From an uncultured Bacilli bacterium (GTDB taxonomy: Bacteria; Bacillota_I; Bacilli_A; RF39; UBA660): 10,785 nucleotides of DNA. The notes beneath the pieces are model-generated. The model was not told the DNA's origin. It ran no database searches and saw nothing but the letters and a program-made list of their open reading frames with translations. Positions 4,904 to 10,785 of this stretch are shown piece after piece. Location of the stretch: positions 1 through 10,785 of the forward strand of contig CANPWX010000021.1 of assembly GCA_947585065.1 (NCBI GenBank). The letters are read 5' to 3'. How positions within the stretch are numbered: the stretch's first letter is position 1; each line of letters opens with the position of its first letter. The position numbers and the translations under genes are program-made.

Positions 4904-5527
4904 ATGGAAAAAGTTTTAGAAATTTTAAAGGAGAATAAGATGATCTGTGTCTGCATATTTTTAGGATTATTATCATTCTTATTTGGAGGGTTATATTTAA
5001 CAGAAGTAACTGCTGAAGAATCATTTTCTTGTCCTAAACTAGATACATTAACGGAAATAAAAGAAGAAGAAGCAAATAAAATGTTTGTCGTAGATGTAAA
5101 AGGTGCTGTTGTAAATCCAGGTGTCTATCGTGTCCCACCTAAAACCATCGTTCAAGATGTCATTAACATGGCGGGTGGACTTACCAAAAATGCCAATACA
5201 GACAATTTAAATTTAGGAAAATCTGTAACAGATGAAATGGTAATCACAGTCTTTACAGAAGAAGAAGCAGAAACATATGAAAATGAAAAATTGCCAATTA
5301 CGGAAGAAAATAAAAACACTCCATCCGAAACGAAAGGTTTAATAAATTTAAACACAGCAACATTAGAAGAATTAACAACTCTTCCCGGTATTGGTGAAGC
5401 AAAGGCAAAACTCATTATCAAATATCGAGAAACATGTGGAGACATATTAAACAAAGAAGAACTCAAAAATATTAAAGGCATAGGAGAAGCGATTTATGCA
5501 AAGCTTGAGAAGTATATTACAGTCTAG
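4904..5527 (+). CDS. comEA: Competence DNA receptor ComEA
   Basis: A 207-residue membrane-anchored DNA-binding protein that catches double-stranded DNA outside the cell and hands it to the ComEC channel. One transmembrane helix near the N-terminus (about 13-33) is followed by an SLBB-type domain (about 60-118; FVVDVKGAVVNPGVYRVP), an acidic linker, and a C-terminal helix-hairpin-helix DNA-binding domain (about 145-205) with INLNTATLEELTTLPGIGEAKA and a second GIGEAIYAKL hairpin. The AGGAGG site lies five bases before the ATG. The next gene starts inside this one, so the two are translationally coupled. Confidence 0.93.
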   Translation: MEKVLEILKENKMICVCIFLGLLSFLFGGLYLTEVTAEESFSCPKLDTLTEIKEEEANKMFVVDVKGAVVNPGVYRVPPKTIVQDVINMAGGLTKNANTDNLNLGKSVTDEMVITVFTEEEAETYENEKLPITEENKNTPSETKGLINLNTATLEELTTLPGIGEAKAKLIIKYRETCGDILNKEELKNIKGIGEAIYAKLEKYITV

Positions 5528-7487
5528 CTTCTTCTTTCTTTTTCTTTTTTTTCTAGTAATAGTATTAGGCATAATTCGTCTTTGCATACCACAAAAAAGT
5601 AAATATAATGGAAATGAAACAATTTTAATAGGTAAAGTCATTGATTCTATTCAAGAAGAAAACAAATTAAAGATAACTCTAAAAGGAAAAGAAAAAGTAA
5701 TTGTTTATTACAATATAAAAGAAGAAGAACAATTGAGTTCTCTAATTGGAGCTAAAGTAAAACTAATGGGTACAATGGCGATTCCTAAAGGAAACACTAT
5801 TCCAAATACATTAAACTACAAAGAATATTTAGAAGATCAACACATTCATTATTTATTTTATGCAAATGAATTAATAAAAATAAAAAATCCAACAATACTT
5901 TATCAATGGAAAAACAAAATCATACACTATATTGAAAAATTACCCCATGGTGAGTTTTTTAGTTCTTTTATCCTAGGCCGGGAAGAAGCCTATGATACAT
6001 CAAACCTAAGAATCAATGGTATCAGTCATCTATTTGCAGTTTCAGGAATGCATTTTGCTTTTTTTCTTTCCCTTTTAAACTTCTTATTTCAAAAAAAGAA
6101 ATTCGGAAATATTTTCATCTCTTTTTTTCTCTTATTCTATGCTTTTATAGTAGGTTTTACCCCTTCGGTTTTAAGAGTAATACTATTCTATTTTTTAAAG
6201 ATCGGCAATAAACATTTCAAAAACATTTGGACTCAAAAACAAGAATTTCTGCTCATTTTATTGACTCTGTTATTATATGATCCCTTTTATATAAAACAAA
6301 TTGGTTTTCAGTTTTCCTTTTTAATCTCCTATTTTTTAATTTCATTTTCTCCTATGAAAAAAAATTGGCAATCCAAAATCATTCAAAGTGTCTTCCTATT
6401 TTTAATTAGCCTACCTATATGCGCCATCCATTTTTATGAAGTAAATTTTTTATCAATTTTATGGAATATTCTCTTTATTCCTTTTGCAAGTCTTTTATAT
6501 CCTCTTTGTTTTTTAGGGATAGTATTTCCTTTTCTTATACAAATTTCCATTTTTTTCATTAATATCTTTGAATATTTAAATAACTTTTGTGCTCAGTTGA
6601 CTTTTGGCATCATCGCTATTCCAAAAGTACCCGTTTTTTTATGGGGAATCTACTATTCTTTCTTTTTTTATAAAAAAAGAAAACATCTCCTATTGTTACT
6701 ATTAACACTAATAGTTATTCAAATGATACCCAAATGGAACTCATCATCCTATGTCTATTTTTTAGATGTAGGGCAGGGAGATGCAGCCCTTATAATCAGT
6801 CCATATCAAAAAAACGTGACAATGATTGATACAGGTGGCAATCCAAAAGATACTGAAAAAAGACAAGTAGAAAATATTAGAACATTTTTATACTCCAAAG
6901 GAATTCAAAAAATAAATACTTTAATTTTATCTCATGGAGACTATGATCATATGGGTAATGCAAAAGATCTCATTGAAAAAATAAAAATAGATGATGTGAT
7001 TTTAAATCAAGGAGAATACAACGATTTAGAAAAAGAATTGATCAAAGTTCTAAATCAAAAAAAGATTCCTTATGAAAAAGGAGGAAATATCATCAAAAAC
7101 ATTCAATTTTTAAATACCAAGATCTACGATAATGAAAATGATAATTCCAATGTCATCTATTATAATGATCATCAATTAGAATTTCTATTTATGGGAGATG
7201 CTGGAGAAGAAAAAGAAAAAGATATTTTACAAAAATATTCTATCAAAGAAATTGAATTTTTAAAAGTAGGCCATCATGGCTCAAATACAAGTACAAGTAA
7301 AGAGTGGATTGAAACAATTCAACCTCAATATAGTATTATAAGCGTTGGCAAAAACAATAACTATGGACATCCAACCGAAGAAGTATTGAATAGATTATCA
7401 AATTCTCAGATTTATCGAACCGATGAATCAGGAAGTATTGAAATCAAGAGGAATCGAACAGGTTATCAAATAAAAACCTATCATTAA
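5496..7487 (+). CDS. comEC: DNA uptake channel ComEC/Rec2
   Basis: A 663-residue polytopic membrane protein that carries single-stranded DNA into the cytoplasm. In order: N-terminal membrane helix, OB-fold-like region (about 43-125), the competence domain with HLFAVSGMHF (178-187) and GFTPSVLR (220-227) among many helices, and a C-terminal metallo-beta-lactamase-like domain. The latter keeps LDVGQGDA (423-430), IDTGG (444-448), the metal-binding SHGDYDH (479-485), VGHHGS (591-596) and GHP (624-626), consistent with an active nuclease that degrades the non-transported strand. Length is a little short of the usual 700-780 residues. It overlaps comEA by 32 bp, with AGGAG inside comEA as ribosome site. 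All catalytic motifs are intact, so uptake capacity is plausible if a pilus and ComF/ComEB-type partners exist elsewhere. Confidence 0.95.
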   Translation: MQSLRSILQSSFFFLFLFFLVIVLGIIRLCIPQKSKYNGNETILIGKVIDSIQEENKLKITLKGKEKVIVYYNIKEEEQLSSLIGAKVKLMGTMAIPKGNTIPNTLNYKEYLEDQHIHYLFYANELIKIKNPTILYQWKNKIIHYIEKLPHGEFFSSFILGREEAYDTSNLRINGISHLFAVSGMHFAFFLSLLNFLFQKKKFGNIFISFFLLFYAFIVGFTPSVLRVILFYFLKIGNKHFKNIWTQKQEFLLILLTLLLYDPFYIKQIGFQFSFLISYFLISFSPMKKNWQSKIIQSVFLFLISLPICAIHFYEVNFLSILWNILFIPFASLLYPLCFLGIVFPFLIQISIFFINIFEYLNNFCAQLTFGIIAIPKVPVFLWGIYYSFFFYKKRKHLLLLLLTLIVIQMIPKWNSSSYVYFLDVGQGDAALIISPYQKNVTMIDTGGNPKDTEKRQVENIRTFLYSKGIQKINTLILSHGDYDHMGNAKDLIEKIKIDDVILNQGEYNDLEKELIKVLNQKKIPYEKGGNIIKNIQFLNTKIYDNENDNSNVIYYNDHQLEFLFMGDAGEEKEKDILQKYSIKEIEFLKVGHHGSNTSTSKEWIETIQPQYSIISVGKNNNYGHPTEEVLNRLSNSQIYRTDESGSIEIKRNRTGYQIKTYH

Positions 7488-7540
7488 TTTTTACTGTACT
7501 TTCCACATTTTTTTTGATAGAATTTCCCTAGGTGGTAAGA

Positions 7541-8479
7541 ATGAAACTCATATTAATATCAAGTGATTCCAAAACGTTATTAGATAATAAACTAAGTGAA
7601 ATAATAAAAGAAAATCAAAATAAAATTACTTACCAAATGAAAGATAGTACTATAAGGGATATTATAGAAGAAGCAAGTTATGTTTCTATGTTTGAAGAAG
7701 AAAAATATATTGTTGTCAAAAATGCCGATTTTTTTGGCAAAGAAAAACTAAATGAAAAAGAAACAGAATTATTGCAAAATTACTTTGAACATCCCTATGA
7801 ACATACCACGTTAATATTTACAACCTATGAGCCAATCGATCAAAGAAAAACAATTACTAAAAAAATTCAAGAAGCAGGAAATGTATATCATATCACTGCT
7901 CCCAAAAATTATGAATTAATAGAAGAAATAAAAAGAAGACTCAAAAAATATAAAATAGAAGATCAAACAGTCCGATACATTGTCGATGCTTGTTTAGGAG
8001 TATATGATATCATTATCAATGAAATCTCAAAATTAGAATTCATTTTTGAAAAGGGTAGTTCACTATCCTTAGAACAAATAAAAAAAATCATTGTTCCAAA
8101 TGTAAGTGATAATGTTTTCAAATTTGTTGATGCTGTAGTTATGAAAGATAGCTACACAGCATTTCATCTTTTACAAGACTTTGAAAGTAGTAAAATAGAT
8201 AGTTTCCAGATTCTAAATCTTCTCGCAAGAGAGTATCGTTTAATATTTTATTACAAACTATATGAACAAAAAGGATATTCTTTATCTCAAATAGGAAAAG
8301 AATTAAACTTAAGAGATTGGCAAGTAGAAAAAATCCGTAAAGAATCATCTAATATTCATAAAGATGATTTGAAAGATTTTTTAGTGGAGTTAGGCAAAAT
8401 AGATGTAGCAACTAAAAATGGAAGTTATGAAAAAAATTTAGCTTTAAAATCTTTTTTAATGAAAGTATTAGAGTATTAA
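7541..8479 (+). CDS. holA: DNA polymerase III delta subunit
   Basis: A 312-residue clamp-loader subunit that opens the sliding clamp during replication. It begins MKLILISSDSKTLLDNKL and continues with the delta pattern: an AAA+-like but non-catalytic N-terminal region with YIVVKNADFF (about 56-65), TLIFTTYEPIDQRKTI (about 90-105), then NVFKFVDAVVMKD in the middle and the C-terminal collar helices with ILNLLAREYRLIFYYK. An in-frame GTG at 7532 would add three residues. I prefer ATG 7541 because AGGTGG (7530-7535) sits five bases before it and nothing precedes the GTG. It lies 53 bp after comEC, the usual comEC-holA order in Firmicutes. No separate promoter is clear. Confidence 0.92.
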   Translation: MKLILISSDSKTLLDNKLSEIIKENQNKITYQMKDSTIRDIIEEASYVSMFEEEKYIVVKNADFFGKEKLNEKETELLQNYFEHPYEHTTLIFTTYEPIDQRKTITKKIQEAGNVYHITAPKNYELIEEIKRRLKKYKIEDQTVRYIVDACLGVYDIIINEISKLEFIFEKGSSLSLEQIKKIIVPNVSDNVFKFVDAVVMKDSYTAFHLLQDFESSKIDSFQILNLLAREYRLIFYYKLYEQKGYSLSQIGKELNLRDWQVEKIRKESSNIHKDDLKDFLVELGKIDVATKNGSYEKNLALKSFLMKVLEY

Positions 8480-8481
8480 AA

Positions 8482-8500
8482 AAACCCAAGAATAGGGTTT
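8482..8500. terminator. Bidirectional terminator between holA and rnhC
   Basis: AAACCC (8482-8487) pairs with GGGTTT (8495-8500), loop seven. On the − strand the hairpin overlaps the rnhC stop and is followed by eight T. On the + strand it lies just after the holA stop with a weaker tail. Confidence 0.8.
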
Positions 8501-9431
8501 ATAAATAATCATTTAACTTTTCGGTATTTTTAAAATTTAACTTAGCTATGGATTCTAATTTTTGTTTCCCATATTTTTTAACAATTTCAGCAGCTAAACG
8601 ATCCACATCTTCTCCAGAACTTTTTAAAAGAGGAATATGAAGTTCATCACTTAACTCATCCATTTTTTGTAAAAAGATATAACGACTAATACAACTAGAT
8701 ACAGCTACAGATGGGCAAATACTTTCAGCTCGAGTATAAAAAGTAATATCATTAACAATTTCTTTTTCCTCTTTGATATGTTCATAATATTTCTTTTCAT
8801 AAACAAATTGATCCACTACAATTTTTTGGCAATTTGGATGTTTCTTTTTCATTTCTAAAAGAACTTTATTATGTAGTATAGCTTTAATTTTATTCATATT
8901 GTAACCACGTCGTTGATAGTCGTTATACTCATGATTATTTAAGATATAAGTCGCGTGATCCACTTCTTTGATAAGAATAGGTGCAATCGCATTAATTTTA
9001 TCATCTAAAAGTTTTTTCGAATCTTTAACTCCTAATTGATCTAATTTTTGAATTTGATCCTTAGAAACATAAGAAGCAGTGACAACAATCGGGCCAAAAT
9101 AATCTCCTGTTCCAACTTCATCAGAACCAATGGATTCAATACTATATAAATTCTGTTTCATTTTATCCTGTTTCGCTTTCTTTTTTTCATTCTCATTTAA
9201 ATTAATGGAAATACCAGTTAAATTTTTTTCAATATCAATCCATAAGTTAGCATCAAGATCCGCGCTAATGCCCTGAAACATAACTTTACCAGACTCATAC
9301 AAAGTTACAATAGTATCAGCGTCCATTGCTTGAAATTTAGCATAGGGAGGAGTTTTTTCTCTTCTTTTATCTGCATAATATGCTATCATTTTTTCTTGTA
9401 ATTTTTCACTTGCTTTAAAAACTACAGTCAT
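8499..9431 (-). CDS. rnhC: Ribonuclease HIII
   Basis: Cuts the RNA strand of RNA-DNA hybrids, clearing R-loops and primers in the cytoplasm. The 310 residues show the two-domain layout of RNase HIII: an N-terminal TBP-like substrate-binding domain (about 1-85, with KTPPYAKFQA and SGKVMFQG) and a type 2 RNase H domain starting at GSDEVGTGDYFGP (102-114). The acidic catalytic residues visible are D104, E105, D207 (VVDQF) and a likely fourth at E236. The C-terminus keeps the AKLNFKNTEKL tail. The long N-terminal domain and the GTGDYFGP variant separate it from RNase HII (rnhB). AGGTGA six bases upstream fixes the start. It is divergent from cvpA. Confidence 0.95.
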   Translation of the reverse strand: MTVVFKASEKLQEKMIAYYADKRREKTPPYAKFQAMDADTIVTLYESGKVMFQGISADLDANLWIDIEKNLTGISINLNENEKKKAKQDKMKQNLYSIESIGSDEVGTGDYFGPIVVTASYVSKDQIQKLDQLGVKDSKKLLDDKINAIAPILIKEVDHATYILNNHEYNDYQRRGYNMNKIKAILHNKVLLEMKKKHPNCQKIVVDQFVYEKKYYEHIKEEKEIVNDITFYTRAESICPSVAVSSCISRYIFLQKMDELSDELHIPLLKSSGEDVDRLAAEIVKKYGKQKLESIAKLNFKNTEKLNDYL

Positions 9432-9449
9432 CTTCCATCACCTAGCAGT

Positions 9450-9458
9450 ATTCTAACA
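9450..9458 (-). promoter_or_regulatory. Extended -10 promoter of rnhC
   Basis: On the − strand TGT then TAGAAT (9450-9455). The TTGCAA at 9468-9473 is only 12 bp away, too close to serve as -35 here, so activity would rest on the extended -10. Confidence 0.4.
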
Positions 9459-9467
9459 TATTTTTTT

Positions 9468-9496
9468 TTGCAATTCACTAGTTTTTGTAATATAAT
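9468..9496 (+). promoter_or_regulatory. Promoter of cvpA-trxA
   Basis: TTGCAA (9468-9473), 17-bp spacer, TATAAT (9491-9496), with GAGGTG shortly before the cvpA ATG. It faces the rnhC promoter within about 80 bp. Confidence 0.8.
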
Positions 9497-9513
9497 GATA
9501 ATGAGGTGTAAAT

Positions 9514-10212
9514 ATGATAGATAGCATAATTATATTATTTTTGTTAATGGGAGCAGTTGTAGGATTTAAAAGAGGGGTAATAAAAAGTGCCACAATGTTT
9601 GTGGGAGCAGTGTTCGTTATATTATTATCCTATTCCTTAAAAAATCCAGTTTCTAAAGTTTTATTTTCTATTTTTCCTTTTTTTAACTTTGCTGGAGACT
9701 TTGAGGGATTAACGGTATTAAATATTATCATCTATGAAGCCATCGCATTCCTTTTAGTTTATGTTATTTTAATGGTACTTCTTCAAATATTAATCAAAAT
9801 TACAGGTGGAATCGAAAAAATTTTGAAATTTACAATCATTCTTGGAATTCCATCCAAGCTTTTAGGAGCTTTATTTGGTTTATTTGAATCTTTTATTTTT
9901 GTTTTTATTGGATTATTTTTGCTTTCTCAAATTCCAAGTACAAACTACTTAATAAAAGAATCGAAATATGCTGGAAAACTCTTAGAAGCTAGTCCTGTAC
10001 TATCTACCACAACAAAAGAATATTATCATGCCATAGAAGAAATTATTAGTATAAAAGATCAAAATCTACAAAATAAAGAAGAATACAATCGAAAAAGTTT
10101 GGATATTCTATTAAAATATGATATTGTAGAATTAGATGCTGTCGAAGATTTAATAAAAAAAGGAAAATTAGAGATTCCAAATGTAGAATCAGTTTTAGAA
10201 AAATATCGTTAA
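9514..10212 (+). CDS. cvpA: CvpA family membrane protein
   Basis: A 232-residue protein with four predicted membrane segments in the first 150 residues, followed by a charged, helical cytosolic tail. The start MIDSIIILFLLMGAVVGFKRGVIKSA is the recognisable CvpA signature, including the G-F-x-R/K-G turn after the first helix. CvpA proteins are linked to colicin V export in E. coli and to envelope-stress resistance, but the molecular role is unclear. In Firmicutes this gene is typically found beside rnhC and mutS2; here it is divergent from rnhC and followed directly by trxA. The ribosome site GAGGTG is five bases before the ATG. Confidence 0.88.
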   Translation: MIDSIIILFLLMGAVVGFKRGVIKSATMFVGAVFVILLSYSLKNPVSKVLFSIFPFFNFAGDFEGLTVLNIIIYEAIAFLLVYVILMVLLQILIKITGGIEKILKFTIILGIPSKLLGALFGLFESFIFVFIGLFLLSQIPSTNYLIKESKYAGKLLEASPVLSTTTKEYYHAIEEIISIKDQNLQNKEEYNRKSLDILLKYDIVELDAVEDLIKKGKLEIPNVESVLEKYR

Positions 10213-10227
10213 AGAAAGGTGAAAAAA

Positions 10228-10521
10228 ATGATAAAATATTTAAAAGAAGAAAATTTCAAAGAAGAAATTCAAAAAGATTTCGTTTTAGTTGATTTTTATG
10301 CAGATTGGTGTGGTCCATGCAAAAGAATGGGAGAAATACTAGAGAGTATGGAAGAGATAAATGTATTAAAAGTAAATACAGATGAGCATCCAAAACTTGC
10401 TATGGAGTATGGTGTTATGTCTATTCCTACACTAATACTATTTAAAAATGGAGTAGAAATCAAAAAACAAATCGGTCTAATGAGTAAAAGTGAGTTAGAA
10501 AATTGGCTAAAAGACAATTAG
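10228..10521 (+). CDS. trxA: Thioredoxin
   Basis: A 97-residue cytosolic disulfide reductase with the active site WCGPC (27-31), preceded by the strand VLVDFYAD, and the cis-proline loop MSIPTL (P67). Size and motifs fit a single-domain thioredoxin. The in-frame GTG at 10219 is part of the ribosome site AAAGGTGA, so ATG 10228, six bases further on, is the better start; it avoids three extra N-terminal residues. It follows cvpA after 15 bp and is surely cotranscribed. Thioredoxin next to the cvpA/mutS2 block is a known Firmicutes arrangement, here without mutS2. Confidence 0.93.
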   Translation: MIKYLKEENFKEEIQKDFVLVDFYADWCGPCKRMGEILESMEEINVLKVNTDEHPKLAMEYGVMSIPTLILFKNGVEIKKQIGLMSKSELENWLKDN

Positions 10522-10594
10522 TCTTGCAAGCAAAGTAAAATAAATTGAATAGAATAGAAAGAAGGTCACACTATGAAAATATTAAAAAACAGTT

Positions 10595-10604
10595 GGGGGG
10601 GGGG
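10595..10604 (+). repeat. Homopolymeric G10 tract
   Basis: Ten G in a row in a very AT-rich sequence, eight codons into a gene for an exported protein. Such tracts mutate easily by slippage, but poly-G is also a common sequencing artefact. Confidence 0.85.
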
Positions 10605-10712
10605 TATTTAATTGAATTAAACAATCCCAATTATTGATTACATTAGGAATATTTCTTCTTTTGTTAAGTATTATAGGTATGTCTTTTGCCTTATGGTATT
10701 ATACTGATTATC

Positions 10713-10785
10713 AAAAAACAGAAAATATAGTAACTTTAGATTGTTTTCATGTTACCATGAATGAAACAACAGGGACTAATATAAA
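10713..10785 (+). repeat. 73-bp repeat shared with the pseudogene
   Basis: Partner of 2051-2123. Of the four differences, one changes a Val codon to Ile and the other three fall in a short stretch (10765-10776). Confidence 0.9.

Larger units (their letters stand above)
10573..10785 (+). pseudogene. Exported membrane-anchored protein, 5' end disrupted by a G10 tract, cut by window edge
   Basis: A ribosome site (AGAAGG) and ATG (10573-10575) start a frame that reads MKILKNSW, enters ten consecutive G (10595-10604) and stops at TAA (10609-10611). The substantial frame is another one, open from 10616 to the window end. It encodes QSQLLITLGIFLLLLSIIG, an anchor or signal helix ending in MSFALW, and then an exported stretch (ENIVTLDCFHVTMNET). 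The same stretch occurs in the remnant at 2053-2157. The anchor followed by a cysteine-containing beta-type domain resembles TasA/SipW-dependent or pseudopilin-like surface proteins, but I cannot name the family. Losing one G joins the ATG to the long frame except for a TGA at 10613-10615. It is either decayed, switchable or affected by a sequence error. Confidence 0.5.

Noticed and set aside
5152..5481. Open frame of 109 codons on the − strand inside comEA
   Set aside because: Antisense to a clear ComEA with domains and ribosome site; no ribosome site or recognisable motifs of its own.
5447..5641. Open frame of 64 codons on the − strand across the comEA-comEC overlap
   Set aside because: Shadow of two well-supported genes in an AT-rich region.
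7532..7540. GTG start adding three residues to HolA
   Set aside because: The GTG lies inside the AGGTGG ribosome site that serves ATG 7541.
8139..8348. Open frame of 69 codons on the − strand inside holA
   Set aside because: Antisense shadow; hydrophobic composition arises from the complement of A-rich lysine codons.
10219..10227. GTG start adding three residues to thioredoxin
   Set aside because: The GTG is part of the AAAGGTGA ribosome site of ATG 10228.
10296..10517. Open frame of 73 codons on the − strand inside trxA
   Set aside because: Antisense shadow of thioredoxin with no ribosome site.
10524..10555. Promoter for the last gene (TTGCAA and TAGAAT)
   Set aside because: Spacer is 20 bp, too long for a normal promoter; read-through from cvpA-trxA is as likely.

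Overview
This window looks like a low-GC (AT-rich) Bacillota/Bacilli chromosome, most likely from an uncultured, gut-type, reduced-genome lineage (for example the RF39-like Bacilli). The clues are the strong AT bias, canonical AGGAGG ribosome sites, RNase HIII, a type 2 peptide deformylase, a comEA-comEC-holA cluster and a YjcZ-like small Gly/Tyr protein. The genetic code appears standard. The lineage is inferred from gene content only.

Layout. (1) 1-433 and 1505-1949 are two directly repeated, diverged copies of a compact element. In each copy a + strand promoter drives a roughly 155-nt structured RNA ending in a hairpin. A − strand promoter facing it drives an mRNA for a tiny, extremely hydrophobic peptide of about 21 residues. 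The end of the peptide mRNA must overlap the small RNA, and a 35-40 nt motif appears inverted at both sides of each copy. This is the anatomy of a type I toxin-antitoxin locus, and I do not recognise the family. (2) Between the copies lies a CYTH-domain gene (503-1312) with its own promoter and terminator. (3) 1955-2410 holds an orphan hairpin and a decayed gene, apparently a fusion of two fragments of surface-protein genes; its first 73 bp recur at the right end of the window. (4) 2466-3364 carries def and a YjcZ-like gene on the − strand. (5) 3506-4663 is a SEDS (FtsW/RodA/SpoVE) gene. (6) 4904-8479 is comEA-comEC-holA: DNA-uptake receptor, uptake channel and the clamp-loader delta subunit. 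(7) rnhC (−) is divergent from cvpA-trxA (+) across a short shared promoter region. (8) The right end is the broken or phase-variable start of a membrane-anchored exported protein, interrupted by a run of ten G.

How it fits together. Most of the right two thirds is housekeeping: peptide maturation, wall synthesis, replication, RNA/DNA hybrid removal and redox, plus the DNA-uptake module. The left 2 kb is accessory: duplicated toxin-antitoxin-like elements flanking a CYTH gene, next to a pseudogene scar. Both ends of the window fall inside repeated sequence, which suggests, without proving, that it is a whole contig broken at repeats.
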